Assembly (NCBI GenBank): GCA_943735955.1
Contig: OX030969.1
Location: forward strand, 1,408,491-1,472,490
Source of the DNA: Piscicola geometra
Lineage: Eukaryota > Annelida > Clitellata > Hirudinida > Piscicolidae
DNA length: 64,000 bases
Reading direction: 5' to 3'
Of this stretch, positions 22,429 through 60,158 are shown in pieces. The position numbers and the translations under genes were made by a program. How positions within the stretch are numbered: position 1 is the first letter of the stretch; the number at the start of each line of letters is the position of its first letter. Below the pieces are notes generated by a model. It did no database searches. It saw nothing but the letters and a program-made list of their open reading frames with translations, and had not been told where the DNA came from.

Positions 22429-22804
22429 GCAAGGTAAGAGGGAGTGCAAGGTAAGAGGGAGTGCAAGGTAAGAGGGAGTGCAAGGTAAGAGGGAGTGCAA
22501 GGTAAGAGGGAGTGCAAGGTAAGAGGGAGTGCAAGGTAAGAGGGAGTGCAAGGTAAGAGGGAGTGCAAGGTAAGAGGGAGTGCAAGGTAAGAGGGAGTGC
22601 AAGGTAAGAGGGAGTGCAAGGTAAGAGGGAGTGCAAGGTAAGAGGGAGTGCAAGGTAAGAGGGAGTGCAAGGTAAGAGGGAGTGCAAGGTAAGAGGGAGT
22701 GCAAGGTAAGAGGGAGTGCAAGGTAAGAGGGAGTGCAAGGTAAGAGGGAGTGCAAGGTAAGAGGGAGTGCAAGGTAAGAGGGAGTGCAAGGTAAGAGGGA
22801 GTGC
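22429..22804. repeat. 17-bp tandem repeat, about 22 copies
   Basis: The unit GAGGGAGTGCAAGGTAA is repeated with essentially no variation. Because 17 is not a multiple of three, all three - strand frames stay open with a 17-residue period. Each unit contains CAAGGTAAGAG, a consensus vertebrate-type 5' splice site. Confidence 0.97.
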
Positions 22805-23127
22805 TTGAGGTTATCGAAGTCAACATCTTGAAAAGTGAAAGAATTTAAATATTTCGGAAGTTATCAATTCTCTTCATTTACAAGTGATCGGAAAAGTGTA
22901 ACATTTGAAATGCTATTTACACTTACGATTTGAAGCCTGCCTCGATGATGTTCATTCAGTCACTCATGCACTACTCAATATATGTACTGTCATACGTGTA
23001 CCAATTTGGAAGCAGCTCAACAAATTGTATCTGACCAAGAGTGGATTGGAAGATAAAATGATTGTATCGCTCCATTAGGTTCATAAAAAGTTATTCCAGC
23101 AGTTCACCTCCTAACCGATTTACTATT

Positions 23128-23312
23128 AATCCAATTCACCCTTCATCTAATTCATCCTTAGTCCAATTCATCCTTAGTCCAATTCTTCCTTAGTCCAATT
23201 CATCCTTAGTCCAATTCACCCCTAGTCGAATTCATCCTTAGTCCAATTCACCCCTAGTCCAATTCATCCTTAGTCCAATTCATCCTTAGTCCAATTCACC
23301 CTTAGTCCAATG
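23128..23312. repeat. 16-bp minisatellite (TTAGTCCAATTCATCC)
   Basis: About eleven units of CCTTAGTCCAATTCAT, with CACC variants. Confidence 0.9.
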
Positions 23313-23730
23313 CATCGCGAGTGAAGTCTAATTCAACCAATAAAATAAATGTAATTATTTTCTATTCAAAAAAATATGAAATAATATATATTGAAGATTT
23401 TTATTATTTATACTTTTCCTATTTTAAATCCAAATTACAATATTGTCTGTATCGTTTGGACGTGGTCGTTTTCTATTACAGGCCTTTCATGAACTCTCAG
23501 GCATTCTCATGCACTCGCAACACAAGATGGTCACCCAATGTAACCAGGTCAATAAATATGTCAAATGGATACCGAATGAAAACAACAACAACAATAATAG
23601 ATTATATAAATGAAAAAAAATATAAGAATAACAATAAATGAAAAAATAATAATAATCTAACGACATTTTATAATCCCATCAAACGCATTACAAAATGCAG
23701 GATATTTTGACAACAACGTGATTCATATGT

Positions 23731-23732
<2 letters not shown>

Positions 23733-23795
<63 letters not shown>

Positions 23796-23895
23796 TGTGT
23801 GTGTGTGTGTGTGTGTTTGTGTGTGTGTGTTGTGTGTGTGTGTTGTGTGTGTGTGTGTATTTGCGTGTGTGTATGTGTGCGTGTGTGTCTGTGTG
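23733..23895. repeat. (GT)n microsatellite
   Basis: A long GT tract with occasional interruptions; a weaker GTGTGTTTATGT tract follows at 23998-24090. Confidence 0.95.
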
Positions 23896-24384
23896 AATAT
23901 TGCTTAGGTTGGATATACAATTCAAAGGTACACAATGCACAAAGTTAATCGATTCGTATATTTTTGTATTTAAATAATAAACATAATCATGAACATGGGT
24001 GTGTGTGTTTATATGTTTTCATGTATCTTTATGTATGTGTGGATGTGTCTTTATGTATATGTGGATGTGTGTTTATGTCTATGTGTGGATGCTTCTAATT
24101 CAAGTACATCGTTAAGTTAATAAACACTGTATACAGATTTGGAGGTGGAGAAGGAGGAAGAAGAGGAGTAGGAGGAAAAGAATCGGTTTAAAATAGTAGT
24201 GGTTTATTGCTTTGCATGCAACGATTTAACTCTTTTGTTGCTCTGTTATTATAGTTCCAACTTGGTTGCTGCACTGTCTGCTGCTCGTTGCTGTCCTCTC
24301 TACAAAGCAACATCAACATCGACAACAGCATCAAGGTGCCGACTATAAGGTTGCAGCTTCAAAAGGGACAATATCAACTGATGA

Positions 24385-24550
24385 TTATGATGAGGACGAT
24401 GATGATGATGATGATGACGATGATGATGATGACGATGATGACGATGATGATGATGACGATGATGAGGACGATGATGATGATGATGATGATGAGGACGATG
24501 ATGATGATGATGAAGACGATGATGACGATGATGATGATGACGGTGATGAG
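24385..24550. repeat. (GAT)n with GAC interruptions
   Basis: An Asp/Met/His-type artefactual frame is open through it. The upstream 24266-24380 has a signal-peptide-like start (MLHCLLLVAVLS), but no other support for a gene. Confidence 0.85.
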
Positions 24551-24902
24551 ATAATGAAAACCGATGTCTCGCTACGATAACTAACAACTACATTTGTTAC
24601 AGCAACACCACACTAACAACTACAACACCAACATCATTTGTTACAGCAACAACAACAGTAGCATTGTCGTATGACTTTTGTCTGTCTTGCAAGTGAGTAG
24701 GGAGTGGAATTTCCAATCCATCTGCTTCTTCACCCACTCCTCCAGAGAGCTTCGAAAATTGTTTTTCAGGCGCAAAACTTTTTAAAGAAAAAATGAAAAA
24801 GAAAGGAGAGAGCCAGGTCTGGCGGGCGGTTAAAGTGAGTTTTTTAAAATCAGAAGAAAAATAATGAAATTTACATTTAGGTGAATAAAACAACAACAAT
24901 AT

Positions 24903-25033
24903 GGTAAAGGGTTGGAGGGAGAGATTGTGAGAGTTGGAGGAAGAGATTGTGAGGGTTGGAGGGAGAGATTGTGAGGGTTGGAGAGAGAGATTGTGAGGGT
25001 TGGAGGGAGAGATTGTGAGGGTTGGAGGGAGAG
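24903..25033. repeat. 22-bp minisatellite (GGTTGGAGGGAGAGATTGTGAG)
   Basis: About six copies of a purine-rich unit. Confidence 0.9.
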
Positions 25034-25659
25034 ATATGACCTTGTGGAGGTAATAATGAGACGAAAAAGAAAGAAGTGGGAGGGGTAGTGGGAAGGGAAG
25101 TGGGAGGGAAGTGGGAGGGGAAGTGGGAAGGGAAAAGTAACAATGGTAGGAAGGGTTGTGAGTATGGGACGGGAAAGAGAGCTGGAAGGAGTGGTGGCTT
25201 GAAGAGGTCTTTTCGATGATGGTGAGATAGGTCAAGAGGGTATTGCTAAAATGAGTGGTCTTGTGTTGCGTTGTGGTGGTTTTGAAGTGGTGTTGCAGTG
25301 GTTTTGTGATCGTGTAGTAATGGTGTTGTAGTGGTGTTGTGGTGGTGTTGTGGTGGTACTGTTGTGATACGTTGGGTGTCGTGGGGGAGTTAAAGTGGTG
25401 TTGTGTTGATGTTATGGTGTTGTTGTGATGATCTTGTGGTGATGTCATAATGGTGTTGTTGTGATGATCTTGTGGTGATGTCATAATGATGTTGCAATGA
25501 TTTTGTAGAGGCGTGAAGGTGTCTTTAATGGAAGCCATTTTGGAACGCTGGCACCAAAGCTCCCTGTGTTGATATTGCTGTTGTTAATGTTGTTATAGTT
25601 AGTGTTTCAGAGGAACTTATGTTTCTATAAGATTATCGTTAGAATCAATAAGAGACTGA

Positions 25660-25760
25660 GTACAATTTGGTTCGGTTTCGGCGCCGAAATGTAAAATTGT
25701 CTTAGTTTCGGTCAAATCTGAATTTACAGTTTTGGCTGAAATAGATTTCACTTTGGTCAA
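25660..25760. mobile_element. fragment of the TAGAGACCGACCG element
   Basis: TTTGGTTCGGTTTCGGCGCCGAAAT matches the left subterminal part of the 37605-38584 element (TTCGGTTTCGGCGCCGAAATT) and is followed by similar diverged sequence. Confidence 0.6.
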
Positions 25761-25779
25761 AATGATAGTAAGAAAACAC

Positions 25780-50671
<24,892 letters not shown>

Positions 50672-50835
50672 CTGCAATTTTGAACTCATATCTCGTACTT
50701 TGTTAATAGTGCAAATTAAAATAAATAGATACATAATTCAAAATTATAAGCCCAATATTTGCAAGCATTCAATCGTTATTATTCTCTTTCACTGACATTT
50801 CTGCAGCTTTGCAAGCATATGAACAAATTCATCTG

Positions 50836-51005
50836 GTGAACGGGTAGCCGAGTCGGCAACGACTCTCGGCTTGACCAATAATGAAAGGTCCTAGGTTCGA
50901 GTGCAACCAATGCCCTAGTAACCCAAAGCCGCAAATGAAAATATGCAGCCTAAGTGGCCTAGAAACTCGTTCGGGTTATACGCCACTATAATAATGCTCG
51001 TCATC
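50836..51005 (+). mobile_element. SINE family A, near-intact
   Basis: GTGAACGGGTAGCCGAGTCGG head, GGTCCTAGGTTCGAGTGC box B-like region, and CGCCACTATAATAATGCTCGTC 3' end. This is the cleanest copy in the window. Confidence 0.9.
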
Positions 51006-51189
51006 TCCTTCATTCGACTGCGTCAAAACCTTTCTAGAGATCTATAAAAGGAAGCATGCCTGCAGATGCCATCACAACTATCGGCGTCTCCAAGGGCAAT
51101 CTCCAGTTCCTATCGCCAAGGCAAGATGTTAATTCCCGTGAAATTTAAAATAACCCTTGTCCTAACCCTAAATCTTAATCCTACCTTTT

Positions 51190-51740
51190 ATTTTCACACC
51201 TTGGGTCGTATCTTGGGACTACAGATCACGATGTTAGAATCCGAATCGGCCTTGCATGGGCAGCCTTCACGAAGCTACAAAAGTTTCTTCGCTCACCCAA
51301 GCTGAACACAGATCTCAAGATTCGCATCTTTCAAGCCACTTGCGTCTCAATTTTGCTCCACGGCTGCGAATCATGGATACTCACTGCAGCGTTGTCGAAG
51401 AAACTTGACGTCTTCGCAGGACTTGCTATCGGACGATGCTTGGAATCCAACAGTCTAGCGACCACGTCACAAACGAGTCTCTCTACGCACGAGTCGGACA
51501 GGAGCGCATCAGCGAAATGATCAGAAAACGACAACTTGCATTTACTGGTCATTGTCTTCGCATGCTCCTGGATGAGCCTGTGCACCGCTATTTGTTCTAC
51601 GAGTCCGAGATGAAAGCACGAAAGCGTTCTGGCAGACCAAGAACCTCATACAGACAACAAATCTCGGCATACATCGACCCAGGGCAGCCAACGATTGAAG
51701 CCATCCAGCTTAAATCGTGGGCTGTGAACGAAAAGTTCAA
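51190..51740 (+). pseudogene. LINE 3' end, frameshifted
   Basis: Frames give YLGTTDHDVRIRIGLAWAAF, then LKIRIFQATCVSILLHGCES, and in a second frame MLGIQQSSDHVTNESLYARV and RKRQLAFTGHCLRM. These are the C-terminal blocks of non-LTR reverse transcriptases. A separate family from the other two LINE pieces. Confidence 0.8.
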
Positions 51741-52016
51741 TACAATACAATACAATACAATAAAATACAATAAAATACAATAAAATACAATAAAATACAA
51801 TAAAATAATATATAATAAAATAAAATACAATATAATAAAATACAATACAAATAAAATTCGATACAATAAAATACAATACAATAAAATACAACGCAATACA
51901 ATACAATACAAAACAATGAAATAAAATATAATAAAGTAAAATAAAATAAAATAGAATACAATACAATACAATACAATGCAATACAATAAAATAAAATACA
52001 ATACAATGCAATACTG
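51737..52016. repeat. (AATACAATAAA)n tail of the LINE
   Basis: ACAAT/AAAAT pentamer repeats start exactly where the LINE coding sequence ends, so they are probably its expanded 3' tail. Confidence 0.85.
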
Positions 52017-53055
52017 AGAAAATTATCAAACTAGAGATATAATCTATTAGCAATCTTATGTTCCTCTTTGTCAGTTAGATGAAGAATTACTCAAAACCAA
52101 AGAAGCGAAGAGTTATTTCAATATCTTTTAAAAAGTTCACTCTGAAATCAAGATATCGAATTGCGTGTTATGACCTAACTATGCACCTTTCTGAGTAATT
52201 ACGACTTTTCGCTAACTATTGCGTCACATTTGTGATTAGTACACATCACTACACCACTGTTTATTACTTGGAATATATCTAGACTGCAACTGTATTCAGT
52301 CTTTTTTTGCAGACTGAATACAGTTCCTGCATCACTTATACTACACGCTCTGGCTGCTTCTTGGTGTCTTCAGTCCTGATGCTTCTTTTTTCCAGCTTTT
52401 CTTCCATATCTTTTTATAAGGTTTCGGTATTTGCGACAAGTTTCACCTTGTTCTAAGGTTGATGGGCAAACAACCACACTGACCAGTCCAACGAACTAAA
52501 AGTCTAGATTTCCCGTGATCTTTGCCTTTTTTTTAAGGACAAGAGCAAGAATGGCAAGGAAAGCTCTTGAATTGCAACGGGAAGTGCTCCTATAAGTGAT
52601 TCTTTGAAAGTAAAAAAATAGAAAATGCTATTTTTCTTCTTAAAATGTGAACACAATGGTCAGATGATGAAAGAGTTTAATGTCATCTCTCCATCGACAA
52701 TCACTTCTCTTCAATTCACAAATCTCGCTCACAATTCCTCATAACTGCTCACTAACTGAGGTACAATGAAAACCAACTGTTTGGAGACTTGGTGCTTTTG
52801 GCAAACACAGAGTCCCATCAAGCACTTGATGCTAGCAAGAAACAAACAACCATTTGTCAAACCCCTCGCTCAAGTCTTACAACAACACAAATCTTTTCAT
52901 CAGTGTCAACACTGCCTTTGTCAGGGCCTGTCTTCTTCACAACAATCGATGAACTAGATGCCACAAGAACTCTCGAAATTCCATCAATCATGGTTACTGC
53001 CTTGCCCTCCCTCAAGCCAAGTGCAGCTACTCTCAATGCCATTCATTTGTTTTTC
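52017..53055. other. unique sequence before the 21-bp array
   Basis: An open frame at 52789-53070 (NTESHQALDASKKQ, later SVSTLPLSGPVFFTTIDELD) has non-repetitive composition. I recognise no domain, and it stops at the edge of the 21-bp array. Weak candidate exon only. Confidence 0.35.
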
Positions 53056-54570
53056 AATACTACAACCTGATACTACAATACAAAAACCTGATACTACAAT
53101 ACAACAACCTGATACTACAATACAAAAACCTGATACTACAATACAACAACCTGATACTACAATACTACAACCTGATACTACAATACAACAACCTGATACT
53201 ACAATACTACAATCTGATACTACAATACAACAACCTGATACTACAATACAACAACCTGATACTACAATACAACAACCTGATACTACAATACAACAACCTG
53301 ATACTACAATACAACAACTTGATACTACAATACAACAACCTGATACTACAATACAACAACCTGATACTACAATACTACAACCTGATACTACAATACAACA
53401 ACCTGATACAACAATACTACAACCTGAAACTACAATACAACAACCTGATACTACAATAAAACAACCTGATACTACAATACTACAACCTGATACTACAATA
53501 CAACAACCTGATACTACAATACTACAACCTGATACTACAATACAACAACCTGATACTACAATACAACAACCTGATACTACAATACTACAACCTGATACTA
53601 CAATACAACAACCTGATACTACAATACAACAACTTGATACTACAATACAACAACCTGATACTACAATACAACAACCTGATACTACAATACAACAACCTGA
53701 TACTACAATACTACAACCTGATACTACAATACAACAACCTGATACTACAATACAACAACCTGATACTACAATACTACAACCTGATACTACAATACAACAA
53801 CCTGATACTACAATACTACAACCTGATACTACAATACAACAACCTGATACTACAATACAACAACCTGATACTACAATACAACAACCTGATACTACAATAC
53901 AACAACCTGATACTACAATACAACAACTTGATACTACAATACAACAACCTGATACTACAATACAACAACCTGATACTACAATACTACAACCTGATACTAC
54001 AATACAACAACCTGATACAACAATACTACAACCTGAAACTACAATACAACAACCTGATACTACAATAAAACAACCTGATACTACAATACTACAACCTGAT
54101 ACTACAATACAACAACCTGATACTACAATACTACAACCTGATACTACAATACAACAACCTGATACTACAATACAACAACCTGATACTACAATACTACAAC
54201 CTGATACTACAATACAACAACCTGATACTACAATACAACAACTTGATACTACAATACAACAACCTGATACTACAATACTACAACCTGATACTACAATACA
54301 ACAACCTGATACTACAATACTACAACCTGATACTACAATACAACAACCTGATACTACAATACAACAACCTGATACTACAATACTACACCCTGATACTACA
54401 ATACAATAACCTGATACTACAATACAACAACCTGATACTACAATAAACAACCTGATACTACAATACTACAACCTGATACTACAATACAACAACCTGATAC
54501 TACAATACAACAACCTGATACTACAATACAACAACTTGATACTACAATAAAACAACCTGATACTACATCT
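53056..54570. repeat. 21-bp minisatellite, about 71 copies
   Basis: Unit CCTGATACTACAATACAACAA with CAATACTACAA, CTTGAT and CCTGAAACT variants. A period of seven codons leaves frames open on both strands (QPDTTIQ on +, CIVVSGC on -). A block of variant units recurs 609 bp (29 units) apart. Confidence 0.97.
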
Positions 54571-54948
54571 ACCCAACACATTGCTACCAGTGATGGGAAA
54601 ATCTCAAATCCAATTTCTGTGTTTTATCGAGATTTTAGAATTCTTTTCAAATTAAATCGCTGAAAACTCAAATTAAGTTGAATATCTTTTACTTAAGTCA
54701 GATCCATTTTTTTAGTGTGATCAAGCTCCGTATACTGTTATTAAGTTGGCGTAGATGTTCCGAATAATTAAGAATAAAATAACAATTATAAGATAAAAAA
54801 GATTTAAAATCTAAAGTTTTAGCAAAAGTATTTCAGATAAACCAACTTGAAATATTATAAAATAGGTTGAAAGCAACCCATCGGTCTTAAAATAAGAGAA
54901 AAAGATTAATTTCCCTTTATTTAATTTGACTTTTTTTTGTCTATATCG

Positions 54949-55178
54949 TTCACAGCCTGACAGATGCAGGCCATGTTACAATGGTTCTAGGAAGCATGGT
55001 TCTTATGCGCCAAAGACTCCACTCCACACAACGTACACATCTTTCAATGCATACGTCGCAAACACCGCATCATATACACAAGGTATATAATAGTTCACGG
55101 TTGCCTATCAGGGATTCGAACAGGCAACCTTTTAGTTGCAAGTTTCAACGTCTACCATCTAAGCCATCACCGCTCCCC
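54949..55178 (-). mobile_element. SINE family B, reverse copy
   Basis: The reverse complement of the 30741 family, including GGATTCGAACAGGCAACC and CCATCTAAGCCATC in + orientation (boxes B and A reversed) and the CTGACAGATGCAGGCC end. Confidence 0.85.
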
Positions 55179-55244
55179 AAAACTTACCGTCAAGTTTGCA
55201 ATAGAAAACCTTAAAAAACTTGAACTTCGCTCAAAAAATAATAA

Positions 55245-55330
55245 TAATAATCAATCAATCAATCAATCAATCAATCACTAATGATTTGTATAGCGCCCTT
55301 TACTAAGTGAACAAAGGCGCTCTTCAAATA
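55245..55330 (+). mobile_element. SINE/repeat family C fragment
   Basis: (TCAA)n, then CACTAATGATTTGTATAGCGCCC and GTGAACAAAGGCGCTC. The same block occurs at 56352-56425 and in diverged form at 15053-15115, so it is an interspersed repeat. Its full extent is unclear. Confidence 0.6.
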
Positions 55331-55570
55331 AATTTGTTAAATAAAACGGTTTTTAGACCATTACCAATATATGTATATATATAAATTAAAATATATATAT
55401 AAACACACGATCAACCTCAATAATCCAACCTCACCCACCCCACCATGACAATCACCGCCAAAAAATCACTATCACCATAAATAAAAAATTCTTTCATCAC
55501 CACAATACCAACACTCATACCACAGCACAATCATTACCACATCATCCTCAAAACACAATCATCATTCTTC

Positions 55571-55711
55571 TCAATTTTCTGTCTTGCCACTGGTGCCGAG
55601 GCTGCGAAAGAGGGTGAAGGAGAAGTCTTTGCCAACGCTGGTACTGCTGCTGCTATGGAAAGCTTTCTCCTTTATCCTTTCTCCTTGAGCGCTTTGATTC
55701 CCTGCGGCCAT
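55571..55711 (-). CDS. small open frame, 46 aa, unrecognised
   Basis: It starts AAGATGG (good initiation context) with MAAGNQSAQGERIKEKAFHS, then KDFSFTLFRSLGTSGKTEN and a TGA stop. Composition is unlike the surrounding AT-rich DNA and coding-like. It could be an N-terminal exon of a neighbouring gene. No donor in it has the phase needed to join Musashi exon M1 directly. Confidence 0.3.
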   Translation of the reverse strand: MAAGNQSAQGERIKEKAFHSSSSTSVGKDFSFTLFRSLGTSGKTEN

Positions 55712-57860
55712 CTTGGTCTGCTGCGGCCATTCTCGACAGATTCAAAACAACCAACATTTGCACTAAAAACATTCTAATTAATTTAATTTAATTTTTATTT
55801 AGACTTTAGATTCTAAAATTTTAATATATTATACCCAAAACCGTTTATTCCACAAATTTATTTGAGCGGCTGCCAAAATGGCAGCCGCTAACCAAAGATA
55901 TGTCTAACTGAACAAATTAAAATAAAAGTGTGTAAAAAAATAATTTTGGAAAAAATTGATGAGAGTAGCACAAAAACGAACGTTCGTTTATTTAAATTTT
56001 TACTTTCAATCTCTTTTCCTGATTTATTATTATTTGCTCCGTTTTACATTTGTATCCAAAGTAATTACCAATTATAAGTTTTTAACTTAGCGTAGTTACC
56101 TATCATAATTGGTTTAATTATCATAACTTAATTAGCAATTATTCAATCACGTGTCTATTATAGCAGCATGTGTAACGATGACCATAAGCGCGAATTGAAA
56201 ATATTTCAGCCTAGGAACCCGTTTGGGTTACAATGTAATAATGCTCATTACGATTAATGTTATTATTTCTTAAGAAGCCTCTCTCTCTGGTTTCATGCCA
56301 TCGCATTTTACTTCATCTTACTACACTTTTATATTTTTTATCTTTCAGTGCACTATCAATCATCAATCAATCACTAATGATTTGTATAGCGCCCTTTTAG
56401 GTGAACAAAAGCGCTCAGCCATCACGTCTTGAACAAGTACGTCTTCAGGCCTCGACGGAAAGTTATGAGTGACTTAGTTGAAGTTAAAGAAGAGGGTAAA
56501 GAATTACATAAAAGAGGACCACAGTAAGAAAAAGAACGTTTAGCAAAAGAGTGTTTAACTGGAAACCGAAAAGAACGCTTTAAAGGTAGATGATCTTAGA
56601 CCAGATTTAGGGTTAGCATTGAAGTTATGAATTTTAAACATATTTAAACATATTTTAAAAGTCACTCTAGATCTCAAAGGTAACCAATGTAACAAACGAA
56701 GATAAGGAGAAATGTGAGAAAACTTAGCAGCACGAGCAACTATAATTTGTTCTAAAATATTTTTTGTATTGTGATATAATCTAATTTGATTTTTGTATTT
56801 TATTGTAATCTACAATATTTTCTCTATTTTATCAGGATCTGACATAGTTTACTGAATCTATTTCACATTCTTTCAAGCCTCTCTCTCCTCCCCATCTCTC
56901 CAATAATCTTCAATCCGATCAATAGGCAATCAAAACGACCAGCAAAAGAAGGAGAGAGAATGAGGTTTTTGAGGGAGTGCAATCAAGAAGTATGCCTTAA
57001 GGATATAATACAATACAATAAGATGATGAAAAATATTTAAAATAACTTGAAACAACGCATTACATTTATCAATACAGTACCTACAAGCAAGTACTGAAAA
57101 ACAAAAATACAAAACTAAAATACATGTATTAGTGAATCACAAGCAACCACACTACATCACAAGGCCTCACTGTGAAGAAACGCCATAACTTACCATCCAA
57201 GTTCACTTTTAAGTATCTTAAGCAGCGCCAAATTATATAATAATAATAATTATAAGCACCAAAACAACAGCCGTAATTGCTTGTAAACATTCTTTTAGCT
57301 GAGTGCAAAATTTATATGCTTAATAAAATGAAGAAGAAAGCATAAGAAATATTGCAATCCCATGTAACAAATGTGAAATAACACACCCAAGATATGTAAA
57401 TCCACATGTGGTGTGTCTAGCACCACATGTTAAACTGATTGAAGACTTAAAATTACAAGGTCTTGCTAACACGTAAGCCCTTAAATAACACATGAGACAC
57501 TACGGATAGCACAGTCGAAACATGGAAACTCGCAGTGAAACAACTCACAACTAGGGAGGGCAACGCTTCCAAAACTCAGGAAGTTGACGTGGATGGCACG
57601 AAACCTGCCACATGCCACACGAAAGAACACATAACACATGTTTAAGATGACACGCACCCCGTAAAGCACGTACAACAACATCAAAAGAGAGTGGGTAGCT
57701 TTTAAAACTTCAAAATCATCTCAAATTGCATTTGCAAGAGTGACATAGTAACACGGGTGAGTGCAGTCTACTGATCAACTTCAAAGTTGAGTTTAAAGTT
57801 CATTTTTAAGACGAATCAGCGCTAAAAAAGAAAAACATTGATCAGAACCTGCCATAGATC
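55712..57860. other. AT-rich sequence with repeat fragments
   Basis: A SINE A 3' fragment lies near 56195-56245 and a family C copy at 56352-56425, followed to about 56760 by decayed sequence that looks like an old interspersed repeat. Otherwise nothing recognised. Confidence 0.5.
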
Positions 57861-57864
57861 TTTT

Positions 57865-58565
57865 GTACCACCAAACAACTACCACCAAACAACAACCACT
57901 CTACAAACAACTACCACCAAACAACAACCACTCCACAAACAACTACCACCAAACAACTACCACCAAACAACAACCACTCCACAAACAACTACCACCAAAC
58001 AACTACCACCAAACAACTACCACCAAACAACTACCACCAAACAACTTCCACCAAACAACTACCACCAAACAACTACCACCAAACAACTACCACCAAACAA
58101 CTACCACCAAACAACTACCACCAAACAACTACCACCAAACAACTACCACCAAACAACTACCACCAAACAACTACCACCAAACAACAACCACTCCACAAAC
58201 AACTACCACCAAACAACAACCACTCCACAAACAACTACCACCAAACAACTACCACCAAACAACAACCACTCCACAAACAACTACCACCAAACAACTACCA
58301 CCAAACAACTACCACCAAACAACTACCACCAAACAACTACCACCAAACAACTACCACCAAACAACTACCAGCAAACCACTGCCACCAAACAACTGCCACC
58401 AAACAACTACCACCAAACAACTGCCACCAAACAACTACCACCAAACAACTACCACCAAACAACTGCCACCAAACAACTTCCACCAAACAACTGCCACCAA
58501 ACAACTGCCACCAAACAACTACCACCAAACAACTGCCACCAAACAACTACCACCAAACAACTGCC
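57865..58565. repeat. 14-bp minisatellite (ACCACCAAACAACT), about 50 copies
   Basis: Some units read CAACCACTCCACAAACAACT or CTGCC. The 14-residue period in several frames shows the long open frames are artefacts. Confidence 0.96.
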
Positions 58566-58984
58566 ACAAAGCGAGAATGCAAGAGAGAATTCACAAGCAT
58601 CCATCGGCTCGTGCAAAAGTTAAAGATGCTATGGAATGAAAACATAATTAAAATAAGAAATATTATTTTTAATGAAGATCATCGCAATCTTACTTTTATT
58701 TTCTACAATGCTATTGCTTATTGTTGGCAATTGTTATTATTATCATATAAACCTTGATATTATGAACTATTATTATTATATTATTATTATTATTATTATT
58801 ATTATGATTATTATTATTATTATTAGAGGCGGTAAACATCTAGTTAAGAAAACACACATGAGCGCCAGAATATGCCCTCTTCAGTTTCTTTCTTCCAAGT
58901 AAAACATATCAAATGGAATATTTGTCTTTTTATTTCGACCATTTTTTATACTTTTTATTTTTTTATTCAAAGGATTAACTAGCG

Positions 58985-59285
58985 TGAATAGATAGATGGA
59001 TGGATGGATAGATAGATGGATGGATGGGTAGATAGATAAATGGATGAACGGATGGATAAATAGATAAATAAATGAACAGATGGATGGATGGATGGATAGG
59101 TGGATGGATGGATGGATGGGTGTATGGATGGATAGGTGGATGGAAAGATATATAGATTGATAGATGGATAAACGGATGGATGGATAGATGAATGAACGGA
59201 TGGATGGACGGGTGGATAGATGAAAGGATAAATGGATAGATAGACGGGTGAGCGGATGAATGGATAGATGAATGGATGGATGGAT
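58985..59285. repeat. (GGAT/GATA)n repeat
   Basis: Tetranucleotide GGATGGATAGATAGAT array. Confidence 0.95.
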
Positions 59286-60158
59286 GACTTATTAAGGAAT
59301 TAAATCAAAATAAGTATGTTATAATTCAATAAGTATACAAGTTAAAGAAAACTACATTAAGAAATAAAAATAGTTCAACAACAGCAATATTTTGAAGCTC
59401 TGTGGCGCTAAAGTCACAGCATTCGTTGTTGATTCCGACTTTGTATAATCATCTCTTTACCTTCATCATCCGATCGCAAGTTTTCGGTACGGGAACGGGA
59501 ACGGGAATCAACATTCAAATCTGAAACGGGAAAAGACGGGAACGGGAATCAACTTTTAAATCGGGAACGGGAAAAACGGGAATTGGGATTGGATTCTTTA
59601 ACAATGATTTTTCAGCAAACTTCTAAGTATGGAAATCTCTATTTCATCGATACTCCGTACTTAAAATAAGTATTAAATGCAATGGAAATGTATAACGAAG
59701 CCACCATTGCCAATGTCAAAATCTCAAACACTACATTTGAAGTTGTTATGGGTGATGATGAAAACTTGTCAGATGAAATCAAACTGGTCAGTTATATTAT
59801 TTTTATTTTATAAATTAATACTTTGAATGTGAATGATTAATTTCCAGTTGATTGCTCAGTTGATCATTTCGACAAAAGAAAAGATGCCCATTGATCTTAT
59901 TCATATGGCAACATGTCTGTTGCATCCCCAGTATGAAAGAAAAATAGAAAAAAAGTTTGGGATAGAAAAGAAATAAATACCAAGACTTTCATTAGAGAAA
60001 ATTAAATTCTATTTTGTACAGCCAAACCAAGCTGCAGTGCCGTTGTAAAAAAAACAAATGATGGTTATTTAGACCTATTATGTTTGTTTTTATAACGTAA
60101 AAATTATAATAAAATTTGTATACTATCAAATTATACGAATGATTTTATATTTTCAGTT

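Noticed and set aside
22429..22804. CRISPR-like direct repeats
   Set aside because: Units are contiguous with no variable spacers; the same holds for the 16-, 21-, 23-, 33- and 37-bp arrays.
22151..22826. Three long - strand frames (LPCTPSYLALPLTLHSL)
   Set aside because: Artefact of the 17-bp repeat; all three frames give the same peptide.
24266..24580. Possible secreted acidic protein (MLHCLLLVAVLS then poly-Asp)
   Set aside because: The acidic part is a GAT/GAC microsatellite and the leader alone is too short to support a gene.
24597..25538. A 313-codon - strand frame considered as a Musashi terminal exon
   Set aside because: Mostly low-complexity His/Thr/Ser. The unique end (EKQFSKLSGGVGEEADGLEI) could not be joined to M11 in phase with a clear acceptor.
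52958..54450. Two overlapping frames of more than 480 codons on opposite strands (QPDTTIQ and CIVVSGC repeats)
   Set aside because: Both are by-products of a 21-bp repeat lacking stops; a seven-codon period on both strands is not evidence of a protein.
55571..55711. The 46-aa frame as the Musashi start exon
   Set aside because: No GT donor in it leaves the two bases required by M1; kept only as an unassigned small frame.
57838..58639. Long Asn/Tyr/His/Gln/Thr frames
   Set aside because: A 14-bp repeat is open in several frames with the same 14-residue period.
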